Shown here: positions 9,323 through 18,056 of the stretch, in pieces
Layout of the letters: every line of letters begins with the position of its first letter
Position numbering within the stretch: the first letter of the stretch is position 1
Assembly (NCBI RefSeq): GCF_000514815.1
Contig: NZ_KI911472.1
Span: forward strand, 215,008-267,136
Length of the DNA stretch: 52,129 nucleotides
From: Salinispora fenicalii
Lineage (GTDB): Bacteria; Actinomycetota; Actinomycetes; Mycobacteriales; Micromonosporaceae
Direction: 5' to 3'
Notes under the pieces: model-generated
What the model was told of the DNA's origin: nothing
Database searches by the model: none
Seen by the model: only the letters and a program-made list of their open reading frames with translations
Made by a program: the position numbers and the translations under genes

Positions 9323-9490
9323 ATGACCGAACCCGAGGAGAGCCAGGAGAACACCGAACGGACCGAGCCGATCGTCGCCGCACCGACCGCGAACCCCGCC
9401 CGGGTGCAGGTGCCACCAGAGGGTCCGGGGCAGGAGGGGGCCGGCGAGCCGGACCCGGCGGCGACCGACGGACGGCGAGAGGAGGGCTGA
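9323..9490 (+). CDS. Small acidic hypothetical protein
   Basis: A 55-residue, Glu/Pro-rich, probably disordered protein. ATG 9323 is preceded by GGGAGGCGGAG, a good ribosome binding site; an in-frame ATG at 9305 overlapping the Clp stop is the alternative. The 3' end overlaps the DUF3140 gene (TGATG). No family recognised. Good translation signals and tight packing support a real gene. Confidence 0.6.
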   Translation: MTEPEESQENTERTEPIVAAPTANPARVQVPPEGPGQEGAGEPDPAATDGRREEG

Positions 9491-9840
9491 TGGTACGCGA
9501 GCAGCGGCTCGATCCGCAGGTGGAGGAGCTCTGGGAGAGTTTCCACGAGCGGGTCAACGTGCCGTCCGAGAAGCTGCGGCAGTGGCTGCTTACCCGGGGC
9601 TCCGGCGAGGAGACGTTCGGTCCTGACCCCGACCTTGGCCTGCCCGAGCCGGGCCGGCGCATCCTGCGGGTGCTCACCAAACGCAAGGTCGATCTGACCC
9701 GGGACGACATCGAGACGATGCGGGACACGATCGACGAGATCGAGAATGTGCTGGCCGCGAAGCCGCCGCGGGGCAACGCCGATGACCAGTGGCGGCACGC
9801 CCTGCTGGATCTGGGCCACGACGTCCTGGTGGAACGCTGA
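9490..9840 (+). CDS. DUF3140 family protein
   Basis: A 116-residue protein matching the DUF3140 pattern as I recall it: an N-terminal LDPQVEELWESFHERVN helix, an R-Q-W-L-L motif, a G-R-R-I-L-R-V-L-T-K-R-K core and a C-terminal RHALLDLGHD helix. The family's function is not known. Some homologues sit near DNA end-joining or plasmid genes, but nothing of that kind is seen here. Its start overlaps the previous stop by one base, so it is co-translated with the Clp operon. Confidence 0.72.
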   Translation: MVREQRLDPQVEELWESFHERVNVPSEKLRQWLLTRGSGEETFGPDPDLGLPEPGRRILRVLTKRKVDLTRDDIETMRDTIDEIENVLAAKPPRGNADDQWRHALLDLGHDVLVER

Positions 9841-9900
9841 CCGCTCCCGTCCGGTCGGGTGGGCGCCGGCTACGGTCTCACCGGCACCCACCCCGACGGG

Positions 9901-10143
9901 TCACCCCGCGCCAGGTTCCAGACTGGCGATCGTCAGGCCCGCCGCGTCGGCGGCGGCCTCCCGGTCGGCACGGGTCTGCCGTTCCCGGGTGAGCAGGTTG
10001 GCGTATTCGGTGACGTCTGCCGGAGCGGGAACCGTCGGTAGGCGGCGCAGGAAGAGCTCCACGTCCCGGGTGGCGGCGGTGTGCGCGGTGGCCGCCTGCC
10101 GCAGTGTCTCGCGGTCGTCGGCGGCGGGGTACAGGTCGGTCAT
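9901..10143 (-). CDS. Small hypothetical protein
   Basis: An 80-residue, mainly helical protein with many Asp, Arg and Ala residues. It has no signal peptide, membrane segment or recognised family. It fills the interval between the DUF3140 gene and the M20 peptidase on the opposite strand. The start at 10143 has only a weak ribosome binding site, so the call rests on its length, composition and lack of a competing frame. Confidence 0.5.
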   Translation of the reverse strand: MTDLYPAADDRETLRQAATAHTAATRDVELFLRRLPTVPAPADVTEYANLLTRERQTRADREAAADAAGLTIASLEPGAG

Positions 10144-10252
10144 GCCCGTCTGTTACCCGGCGGCACGGCGTTCGCACCCCGTGGACCCGTTCGACAGATG
10201 TTGGACCCGGCGTCGATCCCACCCCGGGCCGCTCTCCTGGTATCAAGGAGCG

Positions 10253-11581
10253 ATGAGGAGCGACGTCGCCTGCGCCCATCCCGAGCCCACCGACGAGGTC
10301 ATCGACCTCTGTCAGGATCTGCTGCGTATCGACACCACCAACACCGGAGACAACGACACCAGCGCCGGGGAGCGCCACGCGGCCGAGTACGCGGCCGAGA
10401 AGCTCGCCGAGGTCGGCATCGACTCGGTGCTCTACGAGTCCGCACCCCGCCGGGCCAACTTGGTTGCCCGGATCCCCGGCACCGACCGGACCCGACCCGG
10501 CCTGCTCGTCCACGGCCACCTGGACGTGGTGCCCGCCGACGCTGACGAGTGGTCGGTGCATCCGCTCTCGGGTGAGCTGCGGGACGGCTACCTCTGGGGT
10601 CGTGGTGCGATCGATATGAAGGACTTCGACGCGATGGTGCTCGCGGTGGTGCGGCACTGGCAGCGCAGCGGGTTCCGGCCGCCCCGGGACGTGGTGCTCG
10701 CCTTCACCGCCGACGAGGAGGCCGGCAGCGAGTACGGCGCGCACTTCCTGGTGGAGCAGCACCCCGACCTCTTCGCGGGCTGCACTGAAGGCATCGGCGA
10801 GGTCGGGGGCTTCTCGTATTCGGTGAATGAGAACCAGCGGCTGTATCTGATCGAGACCGCCCAGAAAGGCATTGACTGGCTGCGGCTGCACGCCAAGGGG
10901 CGGCCGGGGCACGGCTCGATGGTGCACGACGACAATGCCGTCACCGCCCTCACCGAGGCGGTCGCCCGGGTCGGCCAGCACCGCTTCCCGGTCGTCGTTA
11001 CCGACACCGTACGCGCGTTCCTCCTTGAGGTGTCCGAGGCGCTCGGCATTGAGCTGGACCCGGACGACCCGGAGGCGGCCATCGGCAAGCTTGGCCCGAT
11101 CGCCAATCTCATCGGGGCGACTATCCGCAACACGGCCAATCCCACCCGGCTCGCCGCGGGCTACAAGGACAACGTCATTCCCGGACGGGCTAGCGCCACC
11201 ATCGACTGCCGTAGCCTGCCCGGCCAGTCGGAGCTGCTGGAGCGGCAACTGCGCGAGTTGGTCGGCCCGGACATCGAGATCGAGTACCTCCAGCGCCAGC
11301 CCGCGTTGGAGACCACCTTCGACGGTGCCTTGGTCGAGGCGATCTCCGCCGCGCTGCGGGCCGAGGACCCGGGGGCCCGGCCGGTGCCGTACATGCTCTC
11401 CGGCGGCACCGACGCGAAGGCCTTCGCGCGGTTGGGTGTCCGTTGCTTCGGCTTCGCGCCGCTGCGTCTCCCCGCCGACCTGAACTTCTCCGCGCTGTTC
11501 CACGGCATCGACGAGCGGGTTCCAGTGGACGGACTACAGTTCGGCGTGCGGGTTCTCGACCGGTTTCTCCGCAACTGCTAG
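10253..11581 (+). CDS. M20/M25/M40 family metallopeptidase (ArgE/DapE-like)
   Basis: A 442-residue cytosolic di-zinc amidohydrolase. Metal ligands are visible in order: VHGHLDVV, WGRGAIDMKD, the catalytic pair in TADEEAGSEYG, and the C-terminal His in SALFHGIDE. A dimerisation (lid) domain sits in the middle (about 190-300). AAGGAG lies three bases before ATG 10253. Members hydrolyse N-acyl amino acids or dipeptides; the substrate cannot be told from sequence. The unrelated 218-residue gene downstream starts about 50 bases later. Confidence 0.9.
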   Translation: MRSDVACAHPEPTDEVIDLCQDLLRIDTTNTGDNDTSAGERHAAEYAAEKLAEVGIDSVLYESAPRRANLVARIPGTDRTRPGLLVHGHLDVVPADADEWSVHPLSGELRDGYLWGRGAIDMKDFDAMVLAVVRHWQRSGFRPPRDVVLAFTADEEAGSEYGAHFLVEQHPDLFAGCTEGIGEVGGFSYSVNENQRLYLIETAQKGIDWLRLHAKGRPGHGSMVHDDNAVTALTEAVARVGQHRFPVVVTDTVRAFLLEVSEALGIELDPDDPEAAIGKLGPIANLIGATIRNTANPTRLAAGYKDNVIPGRASATIDCRSLPGQSELLERQLRELVGPDIEIEYLQRQPALETTFDGALVEAISAALRAEDPGARPVPYMLSGGTDAKAFARLGVRCFGFAPLRLPADLNFSALFHGIDERVPVDGLQFGVRVLDRFLRNC

Positions 11582-11633
11582 CCGCTTCCGTACTTCGGCG
11601 CGGCGCCTTCCGAACACCGAAGGGACGCCTTAC

Positions 11634-12290
11634 ATGATCGACCAGCATGGTGAGCTGGACTCTGCCCTCGAACGCGTCATCGAGGCGGCCCGCCACCACC
11701 TGGCGGCCGTGCGCGCTGCGCAGGGCCGAATCGACGACGATGCCGTCTGGCAGGCATACGTCGCGTTGAACAACGCCTCGTACGTCTACGACGAGCAGCT
11801 GATGGATGCCTTCGGCGAGGTTACTCCCTGGGATGTGCAGGCGATCGACCCGGAGGAGGCCGACGAGCGCTTCGCCAGCCCCGACGGATCACCGGCCACC
11901 GACAGCCACCCCCGGGTCATCTCGGTACGGCAGCGTCGGGACTACCGGGTGCCAAGCGTCTCGGCGTTGATCCGGGCCGCCGCGGCGGCCCGGCGGGCGG
12001 AGACCCCCGCCGAGGACGAGCCGGCACCGGTCGAGGGGGTCGGCGAGGCGGTTCTGGAGCTGTTGCAGAGCGGGGACGGATCGCTCGCCGCGCTGGATGT
12101 GCCGGAGCTGGAGCCAATGGATGGCGTCGTCATGGTCAGCGAGGTGGATGCCGCGGTTGATCTTGAGGCCTTCGACGATGACGATGCGGTGGGTCCGTTC
12201 CAGCCCGCCGCCGAGGACCGGCTGGTCGGTCGGCTCGACGAGCACCCTTTCCTCGAGCTGGACGACGAGGAGTACGACCACTCTCACTAG
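11634..12290 (+). CDS. Acidic hypothetical protein
   Basis: This 218-residue protein has an N-terminal helical region (about 1-60, including WQAYVALNNASYVYDEQLMDAFGE), a basic stretch near 95-115, and a long acidic C-terminus rich in Glu and Asp. No domain of known function was recognised. It reads like a conserved actinobacterial regulatory or scaffold protein, but that is only an impression. AAGGGACGCC precedes the ATG at 11634. Confidence 0.7.
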   Translation: MIDQHGELDSALERVIEAARHHLAAVRAAQGRIDDDAVWQAYVALNNASYVYDEQLMDAFGEVTPWDVQAIDPEEADERFASPDGSPATDSHPRVISVRQRRDYRVPSVSALIRAAAAARRAETPAEDEPAPVEGVGEAVLELLQSGDGSLAALDVPELEPMDGVVMVSEVDAAVDLEAFDDDDAVGPFQPAAEDRLVGRLDEHPFLELDDEEYDHSH

Positions 12291-12355
12291 CCGCCCCTGC
12301 GGCGGCCTCGCCTCGCGAGCGAGGGTGAGTGGGGCCGACTCTCGGGCCGCTGCGG

Positions 12356-12547
12356 CTAGTAGGAGAGGCCGGGCTGTGGTGGGCTGATCCGGCGACGGCG
12401 CAGAATGACCTGCCGCGTCCCGTCCCGGAACAGCCGGACCCGGGCCAGCTCCCAGCCGGAGAACTCTGCCTGGATGGCGAGCTGCGCCGCCGCGGTCGGC
12501 CGGTCAACATTTGGGGGCAACCGGAGCGGCGCGTATTCGTAGTCCAT
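12356..12547 (-). CDS. DUF5703 family small protein
   Basis: A 63-residue protein with the pattern I associate with DUF5703: M-[DE]-Y-E-Y-x-P-L-R-L-P, then a helix, G-W-E-L-A-R-V-R-L, and a final R-R-R-R strand. The start at 12547 is chosen because the family begins with MDYEY. It lies downstream of the aldo/keto reductase on the same strand, but a strong hairpin separates them. Function unknown. Confidence 0.72.
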   Translation of the reverse strand: MDYEYAPLRLPPNVDRPTAAAQLAIQAEFSGWELARVRLFRDGTRQVILRRRRISPPQPGLSY

Positions 12548-12583
12548 GGCCCTATGCTGCCCATCCGCCCAGCCCAGCGCCAC

Positions 12584-12638
12584 CCCGCAGACACCCCGCC
12601 CGACCCGGTTACCCCAGGCCAGGCGGGGTGTCTGCGGG
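12584..12638 (-). terminator. Stem-loop terminator after the aldo/keto reductase
   Basis: A perfect 17-bp inverted repeat (CCCGCAGACACCCCGCC at 12584-12600 and its complement at 12622-12638) with a 21-base loop lies just past the stop of the minus-strand aldo/keto reductase. No U-tract follows, as is common in actinobacteria. Confidence 0.7.
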
Positions 12639-12645
12639 CCCGGAG

Positions 12646-13617
12646 TCAGCCGTCGCGCTCCGGGTAGCCGACGGGGACGGCGGAGACATCGTCGAGGGCA
12701 GTTTTGATCTCTTCCGGCAGGGTCATCTGTTCGACCTGGAGCGCGCCGAGCAACTGCCCCACCGTGCGCGCGCCGAGGATCGGCGCGACGACCCCGGGCC
12801 GGTCGCGGACCCAGGCCAGCGCGACCTCCAGCGGGGAGACGCCGAGACCGCCGGCGGCGGTGGCAACCGCCTCCACGATGCTGGAGCAGCGCGGTTCCAG
12901 ATAGGTCGCGACGAACCGCTCGAAGTGCGGTGAGGCCGCCCGGGAATCCGCCGGTCGGCCGTTTCGGTACTTGCCGGTCAGCACTCCCCGCCCCAGCGGC
13001 GACCAGGGCAGCACTCCCAGCCCGAGGGCCGCGCAGGCCGGCAGCACCTCCCGCTCGATGCCGCGTTCCAGTAGTGAGTACTCCACCTGGGCGGCGACCA
13101 CCGGTGAGCGGCCGGGCCAGGCCGCCTGCCAGGCCGCGGCGCGGGCGGTCTGCCAGCCGGAGAAGTTGGTGACGCCGACGTACCGGACCCGCCCGCTGGC
13201 GACCGCGTGGTCCAGGGCCGCCAGGGTCTCCTCCAGCGGGGTGTCCGGGTCGTACCCGTGCACCTGGAACAGGTCGACGTGGTCGGTGCCGAGCCGACGT
13301 AGGGACGCGTCCAGGGTGCGTAGTAGGTGCCCACGAGAGCCGTCGCGGCGTCGGCTGTTGCCTGGGCGGAGCCCCGCCTTGGTCGCGATCAGCAGCTCCT
13401 CGCGGGGGACCAGGGCGCCGAGCAGTGAGCCGATGACCGACTCGGCGTCACCGTCACCGTAGACATCGGCGGTGTCGACCAAGTTGCCGCCGGCATCGAG
13501 ATAGCTCTTCAGCTGGGCCGCCGCGTCGTCGGCGTCGGTGTCTCGGCCCCAGGTCATGGTGCCGAGCGCGAGCCGCGAAACCGCCAGCCCGCTTCGGCCG
13601 AGCGGTCGCTGTTGCAT
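12646..13617 (-). CDS. Aldo/keto reductase
   Basis: The 323-residue NAD(P)H-dependent oxidoreductase has a TIM-barrel fold. The catalytic tetrad is complete: D48, Y53, K80 and H120 (in the LFQVHGYDP strand). The N-terminal RPLGRSGLAVSRLALGTMTWG is typical of the AKR11/12-like group. It is a single gene followed by a strong hairpin terminator. Carbonyl substrate unknown. The start at 13617 begins the family's first strand directly; the ribosome binding site is weak. Confidence 0.9.
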   Translation of the reverse strand: MQQRPLGRSGLAVSRLALGTMTWGRDTDADDAAAQLKSYLDAGGNLVDTADVYGDGDAESVIGSLLGALVPREELLIATKAGLRPGNSRRRDGSRGHLLRTLDASLRRLGTDHVDLFQVHGYDPDTPLEETLAALDHAVASGRVRYVGVTNFSGWQTARAAAWQAAWPGRSPVVAAQVEYSLLERGIEREVLPACAALGLGVLPWSPLGRGVLTGKYRNGRPADSRAASPHFERFVATYLEPRCSSIVEAVATAAGGLGVSPLEVALAWVRDRPGVVAPILGARTVGQLLGALQVEQMTLPEEIKTALDDVSAVPVGYPERDG

Positions 13618-13801
13618 GGCTGAATCTTATTTCCATCAAGGGTCGCACCGATATCCTCGCTGCCGTCAAGTCTGTCGCCCCTTCGTCGTCGTGCTTCTCG
13701 GGGTTTGTCGCCGCCCACGCTGTTTGCGTGAGCCGGTGATCGAGGGCGGCGATGGTATTGCGTAACCTGATGCGACCTGTGGTGTGAATGGGGGAGGACT
13801 A

Positions 13802-14854
13802 GTGCGACTCGGGCTCAGCCTCGGCTACCAGACGGCGTGGAGTACACCCGCTGACCATCTGGCTCTGGCCCAGGAGGCGGACCGGCTCGGCTATACGGTG
13901 GTGTGGGCGGCGGAGGCGTACGGCTCCGACTCGCCGAGCATGCTTGCGTGGATGGCCGGCCAGACCCAACGGATCGAGCTGGGTAGCGCGGTGATGCAGA
14001 TTCCCGGCCGCACCCCGGCGATGACCGCGATGACTGCCGCGACCATCGATGCCCTCTCCGGTGGCCGGTTCCGGCTCGGCCTGGGGGTGTCCGGACCGCA
14101 GGTCTCCGAGGGCTGGCACGGCGTACGGTTCGGCCGGCCGCTCGCCCGGACCCGTGAGTTCGTCGACATCGTCCGGCTGGCGGTGGCCCGCAAGGAGGTT
14201 GCCTACACCGGCGACTTCTACACCCTGCCGCTGCCCGACGGCCCCGGCAAGGCGCTGCGCCTGGGCTTCCACCCGCCCCGGGAGTACATCCCCACCTACC
14301 TGGCCGCCGTTGGTCCGAAGAACCTGGAACTCGCCGGAGAGATCGCCGACGGGTGGCTCGCTGTCTTCTACGCGCCGGAGTTCGCCGCGGAGCAGCTCGC
14401 GGCGATCCGCGTGGGCCGGGCCCGCGCCGGAAAGGAACTGTCCGGCTTCGATGTGGTTCCCTCGGTGCCGGTGGTGATCGGTGACGATGTGGCCAGCTGT
14501 GCCGAACTGGTCCGCTGGTACGCCGCGCTCTACATCGGGGGCATGGGCAGCCGGCAGCAGAACTTCTACAACCAGCTCGCCACCCGGATGGGGTACGGCG
14601 ACGCCGCGCGCGAGGTGCAGGATCTGTACCTGGCCAAGCGGCACCGCGACGCGGCCGCCGCGGTGCCGCTAGAGTTGATCGACCGTACCTCGCTGCTCGG
14701 TCCGAAGGAGCGCATCGCCGAGCGGATGCGGGAGTTTGCCGCTGCCGGCGTCACTACCCTGTCGGTGACTCTCTTCGTGGCCGACCGGGACAGTGGCGTA
14801 CAAACCTTACGGACCGTCGCGGAGGCGCTGGATCTCGCGGGAGTTGGGGAGTGA
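13802..14854 (+). CDS. LLM-class F420-dependent oxidoreductase
   Basis: The 350-residue luciferase-like TIM-barrel protein shows the LGYTVVWAAEAYGSDS segment, LGSAVMQIPGRTPAMTAMTAATID and RFRLGLGVSGPQVSEGWHG that mark F420-dependent LLM enzymes of the mycobacterial type. It is expected to transfer hydride from F420H2 to an unidentified substrate. GTG 13802 follows GGGGGAGGA. The stop overlaps the uppP start (GTGA), so the two are co-translated. Confidence 0.88.
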   Translation: MRLGLSLGYQTAWSTPADHLALAQEADRLGYTVVWAAEAYGSDSPSMLAWMAGQTQRIELGSAVMQIPGRTPAMTAMTAATIDALSGGRFRLGLGVSGPQVSEGWHGVRFGRPLARTREFVDIVRLAVARKEVAYTGDFYTLPLPDGPGKALRLGFHPPREYIPTYLAAVGPKNLELAGEIADGWLAVFYAPEFAAEQLAAIRVGRARAGKELSGFDVVPSVPVVIGDDVASCAELVRWYAALYIGGMGSRQQNFYNQLATRMGYGDAAREVQDLYLAKRHRDAAAAVPLELIDRTSLLGPKERIAERMREFAAAGVTTLSVTLFVADRDSGVQTLRTVAEALDLAGVGE

Positions 14855-15687
14855 CCTGGGTCGAGGCCATTGTCCTGGGCATCGTGCAGGGCCTAACCGA
14901 ATTCCTGCCGATCAGCTCGTCGGGCCATCTGCGGATCACCTCAGCGATCTTCTTCGAGCAGGACGCCGGGGCGTCGTTCACCGCCGTCACCCAGCTCGGT
15001 ACCGAGGCGGCGGTGCTGCTCTACTTCGCCAAGGACATCTGGCGAATCAGCCGTACCTGGGTCGTTGGCATCTGGGATCGGTCGGTGCGCAGCAGCCTCG
15101 ACTACCGGATGGGCTGGTACGTCATCGTCGGCTCGATTCCGATCGGCGTCTTCGGCTTCTTTTTCAAGGATCAGATCCGGGAGACCGCGCGGAACCTGTG
15201 GTTGGTCGCCAGCACCCTGATTCTGTTCGCCTTCGTGCTGGCGTTCGCCGAGTATTGGGGCCGGCAGACGCGTACGCTGGAGAACTTCCGGATGCGCGAC
15301 GGTGTGGTGATGGGTTTCGCGCAGGCGATGGCGCTGATTCCCGGCGTGTCCCGTTCGGGCGGGACGCTCACCGCCGGCCTGTTCCTCAACCTGACCCGCG
15401 AGACCGCGGCCCGATACTCGTTCCTGCTGGCCATTCCCGCGGTGGTGATGTCGGGCGTGCTCAGTCTCGAGGACGTCTTCGCGCCGGCCGCGCCGGGCAC
15501 CTCGGTGCCGAGCGGGGCGCAGATGATCGTCGCCACAGCGGTCGCCTTCGCCGTGGGTTACGCGGCCATCGCCTGGCTGCTGCGCTACGTTGCGCACCAC
15601 ACCTTGTACATCTTTGTGCTGTATCGGGTGGCGTTGGGAACGCTGGTGCTTGCCTTGTTGATGACCGGCACGATCAGCGCCACCTGA
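14851..15687 (+). CDS. uppP: Undecaprenyl-diphosphatase
   Basis: The 278-residue integral membrane protein matches UppP/BacA, which dephosphorylates undecaprenyl pyrophosphate to recycle the lipid carrier for cell-wall synthesis. The two signature motifs are present: E-F-L-P-I-S-S-S-G-H-L near the N-terminus and P-G-V-S-R-S-G-G-T near residue 165. Seven to eight hydrophobic segments follow the expected spacing. It is coupled to the LLM oxidoreductase by a 4-base overlap. The name BacA reflects bacitracin resistance on overexpression in other bacteria. Confidence 0.95.
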   Translation: MTWVEAIVLGIVQGLTEFLPISSSGHLRITSAIFFEQDAGASFTAVTQLGTEAAVLLYFAKDIWRISRTWVVGIWDRSVRSSLDYRMGWYVIVGSIPIGVFGFFFKDQIRETARNLWLVASTLILFAFVLAFAEYWGRQTRTLENFRMRDGVVMGFAQAMALIPGVSRSGGTLTAGLFLNLTRETAARYSFLLAIPAVVMSGVLSLEDVFAPAAPGTSVPSGAQMIVATAVAFAVGYAAIAWLLRYVAHHTLYIFVLYRVALGTLVLALLMTGTISAT

Positions 15688-15776
15688 TCCCCTCGCGCCG
15701 ACGCGCATCCGGGTGCAGACACCGGCCCGGAGCGCATCGGCGGGCCAGGGGCGGGGTAGGCCCTAGGGTGGTCACC

Positions 15777-16475
15777 GTGGCGACCCTACTGCTTTTGCGA
15801 CACGGCCGGACGACCGCGAACGCGGCCGGAGGGCTGGCCGGTCGGCAGCCGGTCGAGCTGGACGAGACCGGCCGTACCCAGGCTGCCGCGGTCGGCGAGC
15901 GGCTCCGGCTGCTCTCCTGCGCGACCGTGGTGACCAGCCCCTTGGTCCGTTGTCGGCAGACCCTGGACCTGGCGTTGCCCGAGGCCGTGCCGGTGGTGGC
16001 GGAAGGGCTGACCGAGTGCGGGTACGGCAGCTGGGAGGGGCAGCCGCTGAAACAGCTCGCGAAGGACCCGCTCTGGCCGGTCGTGCAGCAGCATCCCAGC
16101 GCGGCGGTCTTCCCGGGTGGGGAGGCGATGGCAAGTATGGCGGCCCGGGCGGTGGCCGCGGTGCGTAGCTGGGATGCTCGGGTGAGTGCGGAGCACGGGC
16201 CGGATGCGGTCTGGCTGGCCTGTACTCACGGTGACGTGATCAAAGCGATTGTGGCGGACGCGCTCGGCCTGCACCTGGACCTCTTCCAGCGTCTCGTCGT
16301 GGATCCGGCATCGGTCACGGCGATCCGTTACACCCCGCTGCGTCCGTTCCTGGTGCGGCTCAACGACACCGGCGGCGATCTGACGGCGCTGGTTCCACCC
16401 CCGCCGGAGCGAGGTGGGCGGAGCGCCGCCGATTCGGACGCCGCGATTGGTGGCGGCGCCGGGGCAGGGGCCTGA
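15777..16475 (+). CDS. Histidine phosphatase family protein (phosphoglycerate mutase-like)
   Basis: The 232-residue protein contains the phosphohistidine motif LRHGRTTAN near the N-terminus, SPLVRCRQT, the acidic E-C-G-Y-G-S-W-E-G segment and the second catalytic His in CTHGDVIKA. This is the actinobacterial orthologue that sits beside DUF3090 and SCO1664-type genes. Substrate unproven. GTG 15777 or the in-frame GTG 15768 could be the start. A Gly/Ala tail follows the domain. Confidence 0.85.
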   Translation: MATLLLLRHGRTTANAAGGLAGRQPVELDETGRTQAAAVGERLRLLSCATVVTSPLVRCRQTLDLALPEAVPVVAEGLTECGYGSWEGQPLKQLAKDPLWPVVQQHPSAAVFPGGEAMASMAARAVAAVRSWDARVSAEHGPDAVWLACTHGDVIKAIVADALGLHLDLFQRLVVDPASVTAIRYTPLRPFLVRLNDTGGDLTALVPPPPERGGRSAADSDAAIGGGAGAGA

Positions 16476-16623
16476 CGGTGGCGGGACCGCGTCGGCGCGC
16501 TGGTGCGGGTCCACGCGCTCTGGGCAGCCACGGCGGGGCCGAGGGGTGCCGCGCGGGCAGGCGCCGCGGCGATTCCGGTCGGTGGGGTGCGCGCTGTGCG
16601 GGTGCGCCGGATAGGGTCGAGGT

Positions 16624-17220
16624 ATGACCCACCAGGTGCACGCCTTCGAGCCGCCGGAGCGGTTCGTCGCCGGAACCGTCGGGCCGCCGGGGGATCGCAC
16701 GTTCTTCCTCCAGGCCCGCGGCGGTGGCCGGCTGGTCAGCGTCGCGCTGGAGAAGGTCCAGGTCTCACTGTTGGCGGAGAAGTTGGAGGAGCTGCTCTCC
16801 GAGGCGCAACGGCGGTTCGGGGTGAAGCTGCCGGAGACCGGCCCGGTCGGTGGCGACAATGACCCGCTGGACACGCCCGTCGATGAGGAGTTCCGGGTCG
16901 GCACCCTGGGGTTGGCCTTTGACGTGGACACTGAGACGGTCGTGATCGAGGCGATCGCGGTCGGCGAGGCCGAGGCCGAGGTTGGGGCCGAGGCTGCGGC
17001 TGAGGTCGAGTTGGACGAGTCAGATGACGAGGAGTCCGCTGACGAGTCAGACGAGGACCTGGACCGGCTGCGGGTGCGGTTAACCCCGGAGGCGACCCGC
17101 GAGTTCATCGGACGGGCCCGGCGGGTGGTTAACGCGGGCCGGCCGCCGTGTCCGCTCTGCGGTCAGCCCCTGGACCCCGTCGGTCACCTCTGCCCGCGTC
17201 ACAACGGCTACCACCGGTGA
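16624..17220 (+). CDS. DUF3090 family protein with C-terminal zinc-ribbon-like motif
   Basis: This 198-residue protein begins H-Q-V-H-A-F-E-P-P-E-R-F-V-A-G-T-V-G, typical of DUF3090. The middle is an acidic Glu/Ala/Asp-rich stretch (about 110-145). The end carries a C-x2-C and C-x-R-H motif (CPLCGQPLDPVGHLCPRH) likely to bind zinc. The stop overlaps the GTG of the next gene (GTGA). The phosphatase/DUF3090/SCO1664/mshC set is conserved in actinobacteria, which hints at a shared pathway, but the function is unknown. It contains a rare TTA leucine codon. Confidence 0.88.
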   Translation: MTHQVHAFEPPERFVAGTVGPPGDRTFFLQARGGGRLVSVALEKVQVSLLAEKLEELLSEAQRRFGVKLPETGPVGGDNDPLDTPVDEEFRVGTLGLAFDVDTETVVIEAIAVGEAEAEVGAEAAAEVELDESDDEESADESDEDLDRLRVRLTPEATREFIGRARRVVNAGRPPCPLCGQPLDPVGHLCPRHNGYHR

Positions 17221-18056
17221 CCTCATCCGACCTGCGCGGTAGCCGGGACCGGGAGTGGCCCCACCAGGACGACGATCAGTCGCTTCGGCTGCTCCGGGAG
17301 GGCACGCTGGATCTGGAGGGGCGGCTGGTTGACGCCTCGAACACGACGCTGCGCGCGGTGCTGACCCTGGACGGGATGACCGCGCGTTGTGTCTACAAGC
17401 CGGTACGGGGTGAACGGCCCCTCTGGGACTTCCCAGACGGCAATCTCGCCGGGCGCGAGGTCGCTGCGTATCTGGTGTCGGCCGCCACGGGCTGGGACCT
17501 GGTGCCACCGACGGTGCTGCGGGACGGGCCACTCGGCCCCGGCTCCTGTCAGCTGTGGATCGATGGGCCGGACGAGTGGGAACCGCTGGTCGGTTTTGTT
17601 CCCGCCGACGCGCTGCCGTCTCGGTGGTTCGCGGTCGCGGCGGCCCGGGACGACGAGGGCACCCCGTACGCCTTGGCGCACGCCGATGACCCGCGGCTGG
17701 CCCGGCTGGCGGTGCTCGACGTGGTCATCAACAACGCCGACCGGAAGGGCGGACATGTGCTGGTCGGCCGGGACGGCCGAATCTACGGCGTGGACCACGG
17801 GGTCAGCTTCCACGTGGAGGAGAAGCTGCGCACGGTCTTATGGGGTTGGGCGGGCCGCGAGCTGCCGGCGGAGGTGGCGGAGGTGCTCGCGGCACTCGCC
17901 GACGCGGTCGCCGGTGACCTGGGCGGGGAACTCGCCAAGCACCTCACCGGCGGCGAGATCGCCGAGATTGCTGCCCGGATCGGGCGGCTGCGGGCGGCCG
18001 GTCGCTTCCCGCTGCCGTCGCCGCAGTGGCCGGCGATTCCGTGGCCGCCCATGTGA
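17217..18056 (+). CDS. SCO1664 family protein (PI3/PI4-kinase-like fold)
   Basis: The 279-residue protein shows a P-loop-like lysine segment CVYKPVRGERPLWDFPDG, the catalytic-loop-like sequence VLDVVINNADRKGGHVL and a metal-binding-like G-V-D-H-G-V-S-F-H-V motif. These recall a phosphatidylinositol-kinase or HipA-like fold. The GTG start at 17217 overlaps the DUF3090 stop. In Streptomyces coelicolor the orthologue (SCO1664) is next to mshC (SCO1663); here about 5.7 kb of other DNA intervenes. One TTA codon is present. Biochemical activity is not established. Confidence 0.85.
   Translation: MTSSDLRGSRDREWPHQDDDQSLRLLREGTLDLEGRLVDASNTTLRAVLTLDGMTARCVYKPVRGERPLWDFPDGNLAGREVAAYLVSAATGWDLVPPTVLRDGPLGPGSCQLWIDGPDEWEPLVGFVPADALPSRWFAVAAARDDEGTPYALAHADDPRLARLAVLDVVINNADRKGGHVLVGRDGRIYGVDHGVSFHVEEKLRTVLWGWAGRELPAEVAEVLAALADAVAGDLGGELAKHLTGGEIAEIAARIGRLRAAGRFPLPSPQWPAIPWPPM

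Noticed and set aside
6387..9776. Very long open frame antisense to the Clp ATPase gene
   Set aside because: It is a GC-skew shadow: the forward strand carries an intact ClpC-like protein with all motifs.
9878..11503. Long frame antisense to the M20 peptidase
   Set aside because: The plus strand encodes a complete metallopeptidase with all metal ligands; the antisense product has no recognisable domain.
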